Below, one piece after another: positions 8,688-17,098 of a DNA stretch of 64,000 nucleotides (position 1 is its first letter; each line of letters begins with the position of its first letter). The stretch covers positions 1-64,000 of the forward strand of contig JAFGIY010000233.1 in NCBI GenBank assembly GCA_016929335.1. The letters are read 5' to 3'. A program made the translations under genes and the position numbers. Below the pieces are notes generated by a model, which was not told the DNA's origin, made no database searches, and saw nothing but the letters and a program-made list of their open reading frames with translations. This DNA is from Acidobacteriota bacterium. GTDB lineage: Bacteria > Acidobacteriota > UBA6911.

Positions 8688-9608
8688 TTATGCGAAACGG
8701 ACAACCGTATGCTGATCAATTCCACGCATGATAATGATAGATAAGATTCCAAGACATATCCACCATGCGATCCTAAATGCCCGGAAATCGAAGCGCTGCG
8801 GAATGGACCGCAGCAGGTGATACAGAATCCAGCATTCGATCGCGAATGGTGGAAAGCCCAAAAATCCCAGTATCGGCATTTCGAAGACTTTCCATTTGCC
8901 AAAAAACGGGACCGTGTAATTCCATTTGGAGCCTGCCCAGAAATTCCAGAACTCCCACATCAATCCGCAAAGCAGCCCTCCCAGCATCAGGCACCATATG
9001 CGGTTCCGGTTTCCTTCGAAAATGCTCAAAGAAAGGCTCCGTATGCGGACCTTTTCCAGCAAGGGATCAAGAAAGAATATCGGGCCCAGCCAGACAGCGG
9101 CAAAGAAAAATTTCGGCCATATCAGAGGAGCAATCATCAAGGCCAGTCCGACAGCTGCAAACAGGAGGGACGGCCTCGGCAGCTGCTTTGAAGGAAGACT
9201 TTCGCATTCCGATGCAGCCGGTCGGTTCTTGCGGTCCCAAAAAGTTTCTACGAGATCCGAGGTAATGAAAATCCCCGGAAGAACCGTCGCGAAAGAAAGG
9301 GAATAGCCGAGCCATCGCTGCCATAGTTGCATTGGGGCAATGCTGTAAGACCAGTTGTTAAGGATGAAATTGTAGCTTTCAAACAGAAGCCATATGAAAA
9401 CCGACAGCGGGAGCATGCTCCACAGCTCTTTCCGTCGATCGGTCAGCAAAGATCTTCCGCGAAGTTTTAAAAGCAGATTGTCCGCCAGCAGTATATAAGA
9501 CCACCAGGCGAAGCAATAAAACCAGGTATGGAACGGCTCTATCTGATGGATGAGACAGTATTCGGATACGATCAGGAGAATCAGACCGGCCCAGCCGTAT
9601 ATCTTCAT
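8688..9608 (-). CDS. polytopic membrane protein of unknown function
   Basis: A 306-residue protein with about eight hydrophobic helices, for example GWAGLILLIVSEYCLI, WSMLPLSVFIWLLFESYNFI, LFAAVGLALMIAPLIW and FRIAWWICLGILSIIIM. Many Trp and Phe residues lie at the helix ends. I do not recognise the family. It has no obvious catalytic motif. It sits 35 bp upstream of the DUF4097 protein on the same strand, downstream of a 25-bp perfect inverted repeat, and belongs by position to the ECF/toastrack operon. A transporter, a carotenoid-type membrane enzyme or a sensor are all possible. Confidence 0.7.
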   Translation of the reverse strand: MKIYGWAGLILLIVSEYCLIHQIEPFHTWFYCFAWWSYILLADNLLLKLRGRSLLTDRRKELWSMLPLSVFIWLLFESYNFILNNWSYSIAPMQLWQRWLGYSLSFATVLPGIFITSDLVETFWDRKNRPAASECESLPSKQLPRPSLLFAAVGLALMIAPLIWPKFFFAAVWLGPIFFLDPLLEKVRIRSLSLSIFEGNRNRIWCLMLGGLLCGLMWEFWNFWAGSKWNYTVPFFGKWKVFEMPILGFLGFPPFAIECWILYHLLRSIPQRFDFRAFRIAWWICLGILSIIIMRGIDQHTVVRFA

Positions 9609-9633
9609 GAATTAAGCATATGCCATTTTTGGG

Positions 9634-9720
9634 ATTCGAGATTCGAAATTCGAGATTACCAGGAAGGGATCGCATAGAATACCCTCCTCGCCTTTTAATC
9701 TCGAATTTCGAATCTCGAAT
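9634..9720. repeat. 25-bp perfect inverted repeat of heptad units
   Basis: The 25 bases at 9634-9658 (begins ATTCGAGATTCG) are exactly reverse-complemented at 9696-9720, with a 37-base loop. Each arm is made of near-repeats of ATTCGAG or its variant. It fills the only long gap inside the otherwise tightly packed ECF/toastrack operon and could form a strong mRNA hairpin between the lipoprotein and membrane-protein genes, acting as an attenuator or RNA-stability element. No T-tract adjoins it on the minus strand beyond a few bases. Confidence 0.9.
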
Positions 9721-9726
9721 TTTTTC

Positions 9727-10590
9727 CTAAATCCAGGTGATGCGAAGTCCGCCGATACCGGTAGCGATGTTGATGGATACGCGGATGGATGCTCTGCTGT
9801 AATTTTCGCTGTAGTAGCAGGAATCCTGCTTGTTGAATCCCTCGAGATGCAAACCGCTCAGGAAGTTTTGCTCAGCTTCCACCTTCACGCCCACTTCCCG
9901 GGGCATGCGCATGTTAACTCCTCCGACGCCGACTTTTATTCGGATATTGGCGCTTTGTTTCCATTCCCCGGTAAAGTCCAGATTGGCTCCGCCGACACCG
10001 CCCTCGAATTCGAGTTCCCTGAAATCAAGGTTTCCGAGTCCGACAGCCTCGATTCTGCCCACGCCGCTCTTTATTCTTATGTATTCGCACGGAACGGCAT
10101 TGGGCTCATAGGAGGATATTTTTGCCTCTCCCACCCCGGATTCGAAATCGATTCGGGAGATGCTCAGTTCCGACAGCGAAAGACGGGCTTCACCCACGCC
10201 GGCCGTCACCTTCAGTGTCAGAGGAATTGAATTGTTGAAGGCAAGCTGCAGCTTGTTGTTGTATCTTTGCGGATGAATGCCCACTTTATGCGTACTTTGA
10301 AGATTGACATAAAGCCGGCCCTCTGTTCCGTTGACAGCTGTGTTGTAGTGAACGTCAGGATGGAATCCTGATTTATCGTACTCCAGGTCATAGGAATAAA
10401 TGGATGCATCCCTTTTGTCGCTCGTAACCTCAATAGAGCCGACATCAAAACGGATAGTGGACTCGAGGGCTTTCTCTTTGCCAAGCGGCTGTGCCTGGTT
10501 GAGCGTGACCATCTCAATAGGCACGCGTTCCACAAAGTCGCATCCCGCAAACATAATCGGAAAGCACAACACCCAGGTCCAGTTTTTCAT
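9727..10590 (-). CDS. toastrack-like lipoprotein
   Basis: Predicted lipoprotein of 287 residues. The leader (MKNWTWVLCFPIMFAGCDF) ends in a lipobox with Cys in MFAGC. The body has repeated short beta motifs with Gly-Val-Gly turns: VTAGVGEARLSLSELSI, FESGVGEAKISSYEP, IKSGVGRIEAVGL, FEGGVGGANLDFTG and IKVGVGGVNMRMP. These resemble the C-terminal repeat of LiaF/DUF4097 proteins. Start: ATG at 10590 after GGGGAG; a TTG 15 bp upstream is disfavoured. It is cotranscribed by position with the larger DUF4097 membrane protein upstream. The five regular GVGxA/I repeats suggest a small beta-solenoid outside the cytoplasm. Function unknown. Confidence 0.75.
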   Translation of the reverse strand: MKNWTWVLCFPIMFAGCDFVERVPIEMVTLNQAQPLGKEKALESTIRFDVGSIEVTSDKRDASIYSYDLEYDKSGFHPDVHYNTAVNGTEGRLYVNLQSTHKVGIHPQRYNNKLQLAFNNSIPLTLKVTAGVGEARLSLSELSISRIDFESGVGEAKISSYEPNAVPCEYIRIKSGVGRIEAVGLGNLDFRELEFEGGVGGANLDFTGEWKQSANIRIKVGVGGVNMRMPREVGVKVEAEQNFLSGLHLEGFNKQDSCYYSENYSRASIRVSINIATGIGGLRITWI

Positions 10591-10664
10591 AGCATGACTC
10601 CCCAAGCGATCCCGTTTCCTGATAAGGGTGCTAATAAATTATCGGTATAAGCTTCTATCCTTTC

Positions 10665-12374
10665 CTACATTCTTGCAGTAGAGATTTCGCCGGCGTCTCC
10701 AACGTATTCAGCAGGCTGGTCTGCATCTCCTTGCGCAGGATGGATCCGGATGTTGCCGTTGCTGGTTTCGACGAATACCCTCGGTCCGCCATTTTTCACC
10801 TTCGACTTCAGAACGCCCACTTTTCCATTCCTCCCGAGCCCCAGTCCCGAATATTCCGAATCTACCCGCCCGTTCCGCGCGGTCGCCTCGATCACGAAGG
10901 AAGCATTTTCCGGAAGAAACAAATCGATATCGCCGTTTTGATTTTTCAGTCGTATATCCCCTTTGATAGGTCTCCGGGAGGAAACGCTGATTCCCGCATA
11001 CTCGCTTGTGATGGAGCATGAACCGGCATAGTCATTCACCACGACTTCTTTAAGCGTAGTCTGTATATCCAGCGGACCTTCAATTCCGTGCGCGATCACT
11101 CCACTGCCGTATCCCGTCAGTTTGAGGCTCCCTTGAACATCATCTGCGCTGATCCGGTCTGAATTTGAGCGGATGGAAACGTTGCCCTTGATTTGTTTCA
11201 GAGAAACACCGGCATAGCGGCTTTCAACGTCTACGTCGGAAGCCACATCGGAGATTTCGACGTTCTTGTGACTCGCAGTGATCTTCAGGCTGTTCTGCAG
11301 GTCATGAACCTGAACCTGACTTCCGCGGGAGTCGATCACCACCGGTCCGGCAATTCTCTCTACTCGAATGTTGCCTTCGGTATTGGTGATCTGAACTTTT
11401 CCATCCACGTCAAAGACCTCCAGCGGCGAATAGTGGTTGGATACAACGATATCGCCTTTGATGTTCTCTATATAAACTCCGCCTCTGCTCCTGCTGTCCA
11501 GATCGATGTTCCCCACCAGATTGATCAATCTTGATTCGGCATAGCCTGCGGAAATGTTGAATTCACCGGTGCAGTCACGAATTTCCAGAGCTCGATGCGT
11601 TGCATATAGTTCAAGCTTCCCGTTTAAACCGGTTACGCGAACGTCTCCGAAGGTGTTATGAATCCGGACCTTCGAATTTTTAGGAACGGTCACTTCCAGG
11701 TCGGTGTTGTACATGTAATTTTTTGAGGTTAAGGCATCCCGGTTTGTTCGAACCACCAGGTATTCGGTATGCGATTTGTTCCCGGGTTCAGCTTCCGGTT
11801 TAAGGGCTGTCGATGATTCGCCTCGCTTTTCGGCTTTGGCTTCAACGCGAATTTCTCCGGCAATCTCTTTTGCGCGCATCTCATTGGCATAAACCACCTT
11901 CTTCATGCGGACGCGCACCTCGCGATCGCTGCCTGGAATGACGGAGACGGATCCATAGGCATTCTCGATGACGATTGGCAGGGAACGATCAAGCGCAGCA
12001 GCGGTTTCTTCATTAAAAGCGTGCGATTCTCCTATCCATTGCCCGGGCTTTACGGAAGCGCCGCCGATCCTTATTGGCAGCTCTCTGATAACCTGGACGA
12101 AATGGCTGTCGGATATTTTTGTTAAAGCGGATCCGATCACGAGGAGGAAAAGAATGCCGATTATTTCGCCTACGCTGACGGAGACGGAATCCTTTTTAAG
12201 AAAATAATCAGCGACCTTGCCTAATCCGAGAAGGATCAACAGAAGCGGCCAGTACCGCCCGGCTGTCGACCAGAAATCCGGCCCGACCCCAAAATTGTGC
12301 AGGAGAAAAAGAATCCCAAGTCCTAGCCAGAGCAAGGCTCCAAGCAGGGATGGACGGCTTTGCTTTTGCGACAT
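10665..12374 (-). CDS. membrane-anchored DUF4097 protein with LiaF-like TM region
   Basis: A 569-residue protein. The N-terminus has LiaF/DUF5668-like TM hairpins (PSLLGALLWLGLGILFLLHN, YWPLLLILLGLGKVADYFL) and a third helix (IIGILFLLVIGSALT). From about residue 110 it is a long beta-repeat domain with strands such as IVIENAYGSVSVIPG, RIHNTFGDVRVTGLNG, VSNHYSPLEVFDVDGKVQI, VESRYAGVSLKQIKG and ITSEYAGISVSSR, the pattern of DUF4097 solenoids. The ATG is supported by AAGGAG at 7 nt. It overlaps nothing but is 3 bp from the preceding gene. As the largest member of the operon, it is the likely extracytoplasmic sensing or scaffolding component; this is inference. Confidence 0.82.
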   Translation of the reverse strand: MSQKQSRPSLLGALLWLGLGILFLLHNFGVGPDFWSTAGRYWPLLLILLGLGKVADYFLKKDSVSVSVGEIIGILFLLVIGSALTKISDSHFVQVIRELPIRIGGASVKPGQWIGESHAFNEETAAALDRSLPIVIENAYGSVSVIPGSDREVRVRMKKVVYANEMRAKEIAGEIRVEAKAEKRGESSTALKPEAEPGNKSHTEYLVVRTNRDALTSKNYMYNTDLEVTVPKNSKVRIHNTFGDVRVTGLNGKLELYATHRALEIRDCTGEFNISAGYAESRLINLVGNIDLDSRSRGGVYIENIKGDIVVSNHYSPLEVFDVDGKVQITNTEGNIRVERIAGPVVIDSRGSQVQVHDLQNSLKITASHKNVEISDVASDVDVESRYAGVSLKQIKGNVSIRSNSDRISADDVQGSLKLTGYGSGVIAHGIEGPLDIQTTLKEVVVNDYAGSCSITSEYAGISVSSRRPIKGDIRLKNQNGDIDLFLPENASFVIEATARNGRVDSEYSGLGLGRNGKVGVLKSKVKNGGPRVFVETSNGNIRIHPAQGDADQPAEYVGDAGEISTARM

Positions 12375-12377
12375 GGG

Positions 12378-12602
12378 TCACTCCTTCATGGGCGCTTTGT
12401 CCGGCGCAGATTGCGGTTCTTGCCAGGCGAAATAATTAAATATCTTCTTCAATCCGATGATGATCGGGATAATCGGCCAGTAGCGCGCGAGCAGTTGCCA
12501 TGCGGAGAAAGGCGCGTAAAAGCCTTCAATCAGGAAAATCACGCCCAGCGCGATCAGAATCAGTCCTGCCGTCAGGGCTCCGCTGTAAGATCGGGCATGC
12601 AT
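12378..12602 (-). CDS. small LiaF-TM/DUF5668-like membrane protein
   Basis: A 74-residue protein of two TM helices (ALTAGLILIALGVIFLIEGFY and LARYWPIIPIIIGLKKIFNYF) joined by a short loop. The layout, a helix ending in a small aromatic patch followed by the RYWPI motif, is the same as the N-terminal part of the DUF4097 protein downstream and the C-terminal part of the B-box protein upstream. AAAGGAGG lies 9 nt before the ATG. Gaps to neighbours are 3 bp and 1 bp. It probably associates with those two proteins in the inner membrane through the shared helix pair. Confidence 0.75.
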   Translation of the reverse strand: MHARSYSGALTAGLILIALGVIFLIEGFYAPFSAWQLLARYWPIIPIIIGLKKIFNYFAWQEPQSAPDKAPMKE

Positions 12603-12603
12603 A

Positions 12604-13254
12604 TCAGATATCCTCCTTTATCAGGGGTGGCGGCGGCGGCGGACTGGAATATTTATGGGGCTGAGCCTTGCGGGATTGCAGGGCGCGATATACGAGAAAA
12701 GCGCCGATCAGAATGAAGATCAGAGGCCAAAACCGGTTTAAATAATAAAAGGGGATCATGTTATGGAGAAAAAAGATCACACCCAGAACTATCAGGAAGA
12801 CTCCCCAGCCGACTAGTGTCTTGTCTTGTTGTGGGGGCTCGTCGGCAAACGTGCCGGCTTTGAGACGGTTGCGAACCCTGGCTTCCGCGCTTCGATAAGC
12901 GTCGAACATCGTAAAGAGGATGAATACAAAGGAGCCAAATCCGAAAACGGAACTGATCCTGTTTCCCATTACGGCCAGGGCGGCCCAAACGGTAAAAAAG
13001 GCGACGGCCTTCAGATACTCGGTATTGTAAACGGCACCCAAGCCGGGGATTATGGCACAGAGTGCAGCTCTCTTGGGAGCATCGGCCGGCAGCCGAAGGC
13101 CTCTGATGGTAGAAGCCCATTCCGCTCCTTCGATCAGACAGTCCTGGCAGTAGACCTTGCCTTTTACTTTGTGGGCGCATTCAGCACACAAAAACTTGTT
13201 GCACGCGGTACAGACTTCCTGAGAGTCAATTGCCGGATGATATGAGCATTTCAT
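12604..13254 (-). CDS. B-box-type zinc-binding membrane protein with DUF5668 helices
   Basis: A 216-residue protein. The N-terminal 40 residues form a B-box-like zinc finger with Cys/His at CSYHP, CTACNKFLCAECAH and YCQDC. It is followed by helices around ALCAIIPGLGAVYNTEYLKA and FVFILFTMFDAYR, then a DUF5668-type pair (GVFLIVLGVIFFLHNMIPFY and FWPLIFILIGAFLVYRAL). The tail carries seven consecutive prolines and acidic residues. The start is set at ATG 13254 because GAGGAA lies 7 nt upstream and the finger begins at once; the frame is open 78 bp further. The zinc finger is likely cytosolic. It lies between the anti-sigma gene and the DUF5668 gene, so it may link sigma control to the membrane toastrack proteins. 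Confidence 0.78.
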   Translation of the reverse strand: MKCSYHPAIDSQEVCTACNKFLCAECAHKVKGKVYCQDCLIEGAEWASTIRGLRLPADAPKRAALCAIIPGLGAVYNTEYLKAVAFFTVWAALAVMGNRISSVFGFGSFVFILFTMFDAYRSAEARVRNRLKAGTFADEPPQQDKTLVGWGVFLIVLGVIFFLHNMIPFYYLNRFWPLIFILIGAFLVYRALQSRKAQPHKYSSPPPPPPLIKEDI

Positions 13255-13333
13255 ATTTGTTTCCTCGCATCCCCATCCGTTCCGAGCCAACTCAATCCCG
13301 AAACTGCATCCGGGAAGGTTCGGCAAAAACACT

Positions 13334-13966
13334 CTAGACCGACAGCAGCGGCAGGCTGCTGCTCTGATTCTTGGGAGCGTTCTCTTTGGGCGGTTGGGAT
13401 TCCTCTAATTTCCTTCGTCCTTCAACTGGCACGTCCACCTGTTCCATCATGAAACGCAGCTCATTAAAGGCATTGTTTTTAAGACGATTCAATTCGGCCT
13501 GCCATGCATTCTTTCTTTCATGGATTTTGAGTCCCTCGCCATACAACTGCTGGACACCGCGGTCCATCAGCTGGAAAAGCCCGGCAGGGGACAGCGATGA
13601 GATCGTCACAGAAAGCTTCGGCATCATCACATCAAACATCAGGATAAGGAAAAGTGCCGCCAGACTCGTTCCTACAGCCAGCCTGGGTGTAAGCAGCGGG
13701 CGAATTACATACTGACTGAATGATTCCCGGAAGGTCCGGGTTCTCGGATGCCCGGAGGTGTGCAGCAGGATTCTTTCGATAAACCCGGGATCCACATTCA
13801 GCGTCGGGTAGCTCTGGCATTGAGAAATGATGAACTGCATCTCTCGAAATAAGGCGGAACAGCTCGGGCATGTTTCAAGATGCTTTGCTATCTGGTCACG
13901 CTGGTCATCGGGGAGGTTGGCTTCCAGGTAATCGCTTAAAGTCAGTTCCACTTGAAGACAATCCAT
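13334..13966 (-). CDS. zinc-finger anti-sigma factor
   Basis: A 210-residue anti-sigma protein. The N-terminal ZAS domain is visible: LSDYLEANLPDDQRDQIAKH, then the HxxxCxxC zinc site in KHLETCPSCSALF. A TM helix (RLAVGTSLAALFLILMFDVMM) is near residue 115-135, followed by a periplasmic, partly helical tail rich in Glu, Arg and Lys. The ECF sigma gene lies 8 bp upstream on the same strand. It is expected to hold that sigma factor at the membrane and release it on an envelope signal. No Cys beyond the finger suggests a redox role. Confidence 0.9.
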   Translation of the reverse strand: MDCLQVELTLSDYLEANLPDDQRDQIAKHLETCPSCSALFREMQFIISQCQSYPTLNVDPGFIERILLHTSGHPRTRTFRESFSQYVIRPLLTPRLAVGTSLAALFLILMFDVMMPKLSVTISSLSPAGLFQLMDRGVQQLYGEGLKIHERKNAWQAELNRLKNNAFNELRFMMEQVDVPVEGRRKLEESQPPKENAPKNQSSSLPLLSV

Positions 13967-13974
13967 AAATCCCC

Positions 13975-14589
13975 CTACATCTGAAACCCCAAAAGTGCCC
14001 GACGCTTAGTCAAAAGCCTGGCCAGCTCGAGCCGGCCACGGTTGATCCTGCTTTTTACCGTTCCTTCGGGGACGCTGAGCACTTCGGCGATGTCCTGATA
14101 GGCCATCCCTTCAAGATCTCTAAGTATAATTGCTTCTTTGAGTTCAGGCGATAATGCCTGGAGACCATCCTGAAGAAATTGTGAAGCTTCAAACTGCTCG
14201 GCTGCGCGGTGAGGATTTGGAATCTTGTCGTCTTTTACATTCATTGTTTCCAACTCCTCGCTCCCTCCCGCCTGCGGATATCGGCGGATTTGCCTGTAAT
14301 GATCGATAATCAGGTTTCGGGCTACTCGCAAAAGCCAGTTTTGAAAGCTGCCTGCCTCCGCTCGGTAACTTTTGAGGTTTTGATAAACACGGATAAATAC
14401 CTCTTGGGTCAGATCCTCTGCTTCCTCCCTGCTGTTTATATAACGGAAGCTGAGATTAAAAATCCGTTTTCCATAGGATGAAACGACTATCTCCCAGGCA
14501 GCATCATCGCCCTGGAGACAGCGCTCTACAAGTTTTTGATCGCCCGAGAGCACTAGGATCTCCTTGGCAGCTACCTTATTCCTAGTCAT
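13975..14589 (-). CDS. ECF (RpoE-like) sigma factor
   Basis: A sigma-70 family ECF factor of 204 residues when started at ATG 14589 (an in-frame TTG at 14640 would add 17 residues). Region 2: INSREEAEDLTQEVFIRVYQNL and FQNWLLRVARNLIIDHYRQIRR. Region 4: LSPELKEAIILRDLEGMAYQD and VLSVPEGTVKSRINRGRLEL. It is the first gene of the ECF/toastrack operon and 8 bp ahead of its cognate zinc-finger anti-sigma gene. Upstream lies a STRR-type repeat region that separates it from nrdR. Autoregulation is likely, though no ECF promoter was identified. Confidence 0.93.
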   Translation of the reverse strand: MTRNKVAAKEILVLSGDQKLVERCLQGDDAAWEIVVSSYGKRIFNLSFRYINSREEAEDLTQEVFIRVYQNLKSYRAEAGSFQNWLLRVARNLIIDHYRQIRRYPQAGGSEELETMNVKDDKIPNPHRAAEQFEASQFLQDGLQALSPELKEAIILRDLEGMAYQDIAEVLSVPEGTVKSRINRGRLELARLLTKRRALLGFQM

Positions 14590-14702
14590 GAAAACGTAAC
14601 TCTTCGAATTTAGGTTCAATAATAAAACGGCTTTATCCAAACCAGCTGGAGCAATGCCCCAATTTTATGTGAGTTCACAATAAAATGAAAGCTGGGTGTC
14701 CC

Positions 14703-14844
14703 GTAGGCAGTCGGCAGTAGGCAGTAGGCAGTGAATTATTTGAAATAGGCAAATATTGAAAGAAACAGTTCATGATGAGTACCGGCGATGCACTGCCGAC
14801 CGCCGACCGCCGACTGCCGACTGCCGACTGTCGACTGCCGACTG
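14703..14844. repeat. heptad array in inverted arrangement (CAGTCGG family)
   Basis: The 332-bp gap between the divergent sigma gene (14589) and nrdR (14973). The left arm (14703-14735) has CAGTCGG, CAGTAGG and CAGTAGG units; the right arm (14791-14844) has CGACCGC, CGACTGC and CTGTCGA units reading as the reverse complement. About 55 bases separate them. The arms are not equal in length, as expected from slippage. The rest of the gap (14845-14972) holds a possible promoter. Similar elements are at 50681-50804 and fragments at about 16500 and 42310. Confidence 0.85.
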
Positions 14845-14852
14845 CTTTGTGC

Positions 14853-14879
14853 TTGACCTTTTAAGGGATTTCCTATTAA
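14853..14879 (+). promoter_or_regulatory. possible sigma-70 promoter for nrdR-thiL
   Basis: TTGACC (14853-14858) followed by TATTAA at 14874-14879, a spacing of 15 bases, or by the overlapping ATTAAT at 16 bases. The leader to the nrdR ATG would be about 85 nt. Only the -35 box is a good match and the spacing is short, so this is tentative. No NrdR box was recognised. Confidence 0.3.
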
Positions 14880-14972
14880 TTCTTCTCAGATCTTTGGTTT
14901 AGAGAAGCTATACCGTGCGGTGCAAGCTGGAAAAGCGGGTGTCCCCAATTACTTGATCAAAAGGCCTGCGCT

Positions 14973-15428
14973 ATGAAGTGCCCTTATTGCGGATTCTTGA
15001 AAGATCGCGTCGTAGACTCCCGGGAAAGCCGGGACGGCGATTCCATCCGGCGCCGCCGCCAATGCCTCAATTGCGCTCGCCGCTTCACCACCTACGAAAG
15101 AAGCGACGAGATACCCTATATGGTGGTAAAGAAGGACGGCGGGAGAGAGCGGTTCGATCGGAATAAAATACTGAACGGACTTCTTAAGGCGTGTGAAAAG
15201 AGACCCGTCAGCCTCACTCAATTGGAGAAAATCGTCGACAAAGTCGAACAGACCGTTCAGGAAAGCCCCGAGCGTGAACTGGATTCTGTAACCATTGGTA
15301 AAATACTTCTTTCCGAATTAAGGCGTATAGACAAAGTGGCCTATCTCCGATTTGCTTCCGTCTATCTCGAATTCGAGGATGTAAGTGAGTTCATGACGGA
15401 AATTAACGAGCTTTTTGAAAAGAAATAA
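14973..15428 (+). CDS. nrdR: transcriptional repressor NrdR
   Basis: ATP/dATP-binding repressor of ribonucleotide reductase genes, 151 residues. The zinc ribbon (CPYCGFL with DSRES and RRRRQCLNCARRFTTYER) is intact, followed by the ATP-cone (VVKKDGGRERFDRNKILNGLLKACEKRP). The length and start match the family. thiL follows directly: its best ATG is 15460, 32 bp beyond the stop, with an in-frame TTG at 15415 that overlaps nrdR. No ribonucleotide reductase gene is in the window. Confidence 0.97.
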   Translation: MKCPYCGFLKDRVVDSRESRDGDSIRRRRQCLNCARRFTTYERSDEIPYMVVKKDGGRERFDRNKILNGLLKACEKRPVSLTQLEKIVDKVEQTVQESPERELDSVTIGKILLSELRRIDKVAYLRFASVYLEFEDVSEFMTEINELFEKK

Positions 15429-15459
15429 TAGGGCCGGAACTCCGGGCCCCAGGCCCTTA

Positions 15460-16464
15460 ATGCCCAAATTTGCATCCGAAAATCGATTAATTCAACTGCT
15501 GCGTGATCGCTACAGCATAAATGTCCCTTTGATCAAAAAAGGCATTGGAGACGATGCCGCCGTAATCCGCCCTAAGCATGCGGGCGAATATCTGCTGATT
15601 ACGACGGATATGCTGCTGGAAGGGATTGACTTTCGTCGTGAGTGGACCGATCCACGACGGCTGGGATTCAAATCGGTGGCGGTCAATATGAGCGATCTGG
15701 CCGCGATGGGAGCAAAACCGCTTTTTTTCACAGTTTCGCTGGCAATTCCTTCAGGTATTTCCCGGCGCTGGATCATGGATTTCTATGACGGCATGGCGGA
15801 ACCGGACAGTAACAAAGGGGCATATCTGATTGGAGGCGATCTTTCGCGGTCGGAAAACGGGATCATGATTTCAATAACGGCGCTTGGGGAATCCCTGAAC
15901 CGAAAGGTCCTCTATCGGTCGGGAGGGAAAGCCGGCGATATCCTTTATGTGACCGGAGTTCTGGGACGATCTGCCGCCGGCCTCAAGCTTTTACAGGATG
16001 GCTGTCTCCATCCGAAATCCCGTTCCCGGCAGGAAGCAATACGGGCGCATCAGAGACCCGAACCGCGCTGTGAAACAGGGATCTGGCTGGCACAAAGCGG
16101 CCTGGTCCATTGCATGATTGATCTGAGCGATGGGGTTTCAACAGACCTGCCTCGGATGTGCGCAGCAAGCGGAACGGGTGCCGAAATCTTTCGCAACGAC
16201 CTGCCCATCTTCAAGGAAGCCCGTGAGTGGGAATGCGACCCGGTTGAGCTGGCCCTTCATGGCGGAGAAGATTTCGAGCTGCTTTTTGCGGTACCGAAAT
16301 CAAAGAGCCGTTTACTGGAAAACAGATATCCCTCCAAATATCCGGAAATAAAGCGAATCGGAAGACTGACTCCGGATTCCGGGAAGATATGGATTACTGA
16401 ACCCGGCAATAAGCGTCTCAGGCTAATGGATCTTGGGTACGATCATTTCCGTCTGCAATCGTAA
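15460..16464 (+). CDS. thiL: thiamine-monophosphate kinase
   Basis: ATP-dependent kinase of 334 residues that makes thiamine diphosphate from thiamine phosphate. The PurM-like fold signatures are present: IKKGIGDDAAVI, LITTDMLLEGIDF, FKSVAVNMSDLAAMGA, YLIGGDLSRSENG, CMIDLSDGVSTDLP and LHGGEDFELLFAV. ATG 15460 is preferred to a TTG at 15415, which would overlap nrdR by 14 bp; neither has a strong ribosome site. It is cotranscribed by position with nrdR. No other thiamine gene is nearby. Confidence 0.95.
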   Translation: MPKFASENRLIQLLRDRYSINVPLIKKGIGDDAAVIRPKHAGEYLLITTDMLLEGIDFRREWTDPRRLGFKSVAVNMSDLAAMGAKPLFFTVSLAIPSGISRRWIMDFYDGMAEPDSNKGAYLIGGDLSRSENGIMISITALGESLNRKVLYRSGGKAGDILYVTGVLGRSAAGLKLLQDGCLHPKSRSRQEAIRAHQRPEPRCETGIWLAQSGLVHCMIDLSDGVSTDLPRMCAASGTGAEIFRNDLPIFKEAREWECDPVELALHGGEDFELLFAVPKSKSRLLENRYPSKYPEIKRIGRLTPDSGKIWITEPGNKRLRLMDLGYDHFRLQS

Positions 16465-16487
16465 AGCCCGATTATAGTTATTGGCCG

Positions 16488-16545
16488 GCAGTTTTTGGTT
16501 TTGCAGCCGGCTATTGACTGCCGACTATCCACTGCATAACTGCAA
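16488..16545. repeat. degenerate CAGTCGG-family heptad fragment
   Basis: Just after thiL, the sequence includes TTGACTGCCGACTATCCACTG and related pieces (GCCGGC, TGCCG). These are single-sided degraded relatives of the heptad arrays at 14703-14844 and 50681-50804. It occupies most of the gap before the DUF2062 gene (start 16634). Confidence 0.45.
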
Positions 16546-16633
16546 TATCCCGATAACGCGAATCCCTGAGTCATTCGAACAGCAAGAGCGTCTAAAGAAA
16601 GGGCAATCGGCGAACGATATATCTATTAGTATT

Positions 16634-17098
16634 ATGCGAGAGAAATTGGCCCATTTCATCAGGCGCTTATTATCGCTGGATGACACGCCTGAGCACATCG
16701 CCAAAGCCTTTGCTCTGGGGGTATTTTTAGCCTTCAGTCCTTTGGTCGGCCTGCATTTGTTTCTGGGCGTCACTCTTCCGTTTTTTTTGGGTTTGAATCG
16801 TATTGCATTCCTTTTGGGGGTATTCATCAACAATCCATGGACTCTTATACCCATCTATGCGGCCGGAACATACCTTGGCGGGCTTGTGATGGGCTTCCCT
16901 CCGCGGCCGACACTACCTGACTTTGAGTGGCATTTGATCTGGAATTCCGATTTTTGGACGCAGTTGGCCGGCCACTGGCGCGTCCTGAAGCCGATGTTTG
17001 TGGGCTCGTTCATTCTTTCTGCACTCCTTTCGGCCTTCTCCTACTTCGCGGCGCTATATCTTATCAGGCAGCGAAGAGCCCGCCGGGAAAATTATTAG
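16634..17098 (+). CDS. DUF2062 membrane protein
   Basis: A 154-residue protein of the DUF2062 family. The usual pattern is present: SLDDTPEHIAKAFALGVFLA, FSPLVGLHLFLGVTLPFFLG, NRIAFLLGVFINNPWTLIPI and a last helix near the C-terminus (FVGSFILSALLSAFSYFAALY). Two to three TM segments lie in the inner membrane. The start at ATG 16634 is set by family alignment, because the frame is open another 153 bp upstream with no ribosome site and that part is repeat-like. Function of the family is not known; some relatives are fused to glycosyltransferases. Confidence 0.82.
   Translation: MREKLAHFIRRLLSLDDTPEHIAKAFALGVFLAFSPLVGLHLFLGVTLPFFLGLNRIAFLLGVFINNPWTLIPIYAAGTYLGGLVMGFPPRPTLPDFEWHLIWNSDFWTQLAGHWRVLKPMFVGSFILSALLSAFSYFAALYLIRQRRARRENY

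Noticed and set aside
14703-14844. CRISPR array
   Set aside because: Units are 7 bases with no spacers, and arms are inverted to each other. No cas gene is in the window.
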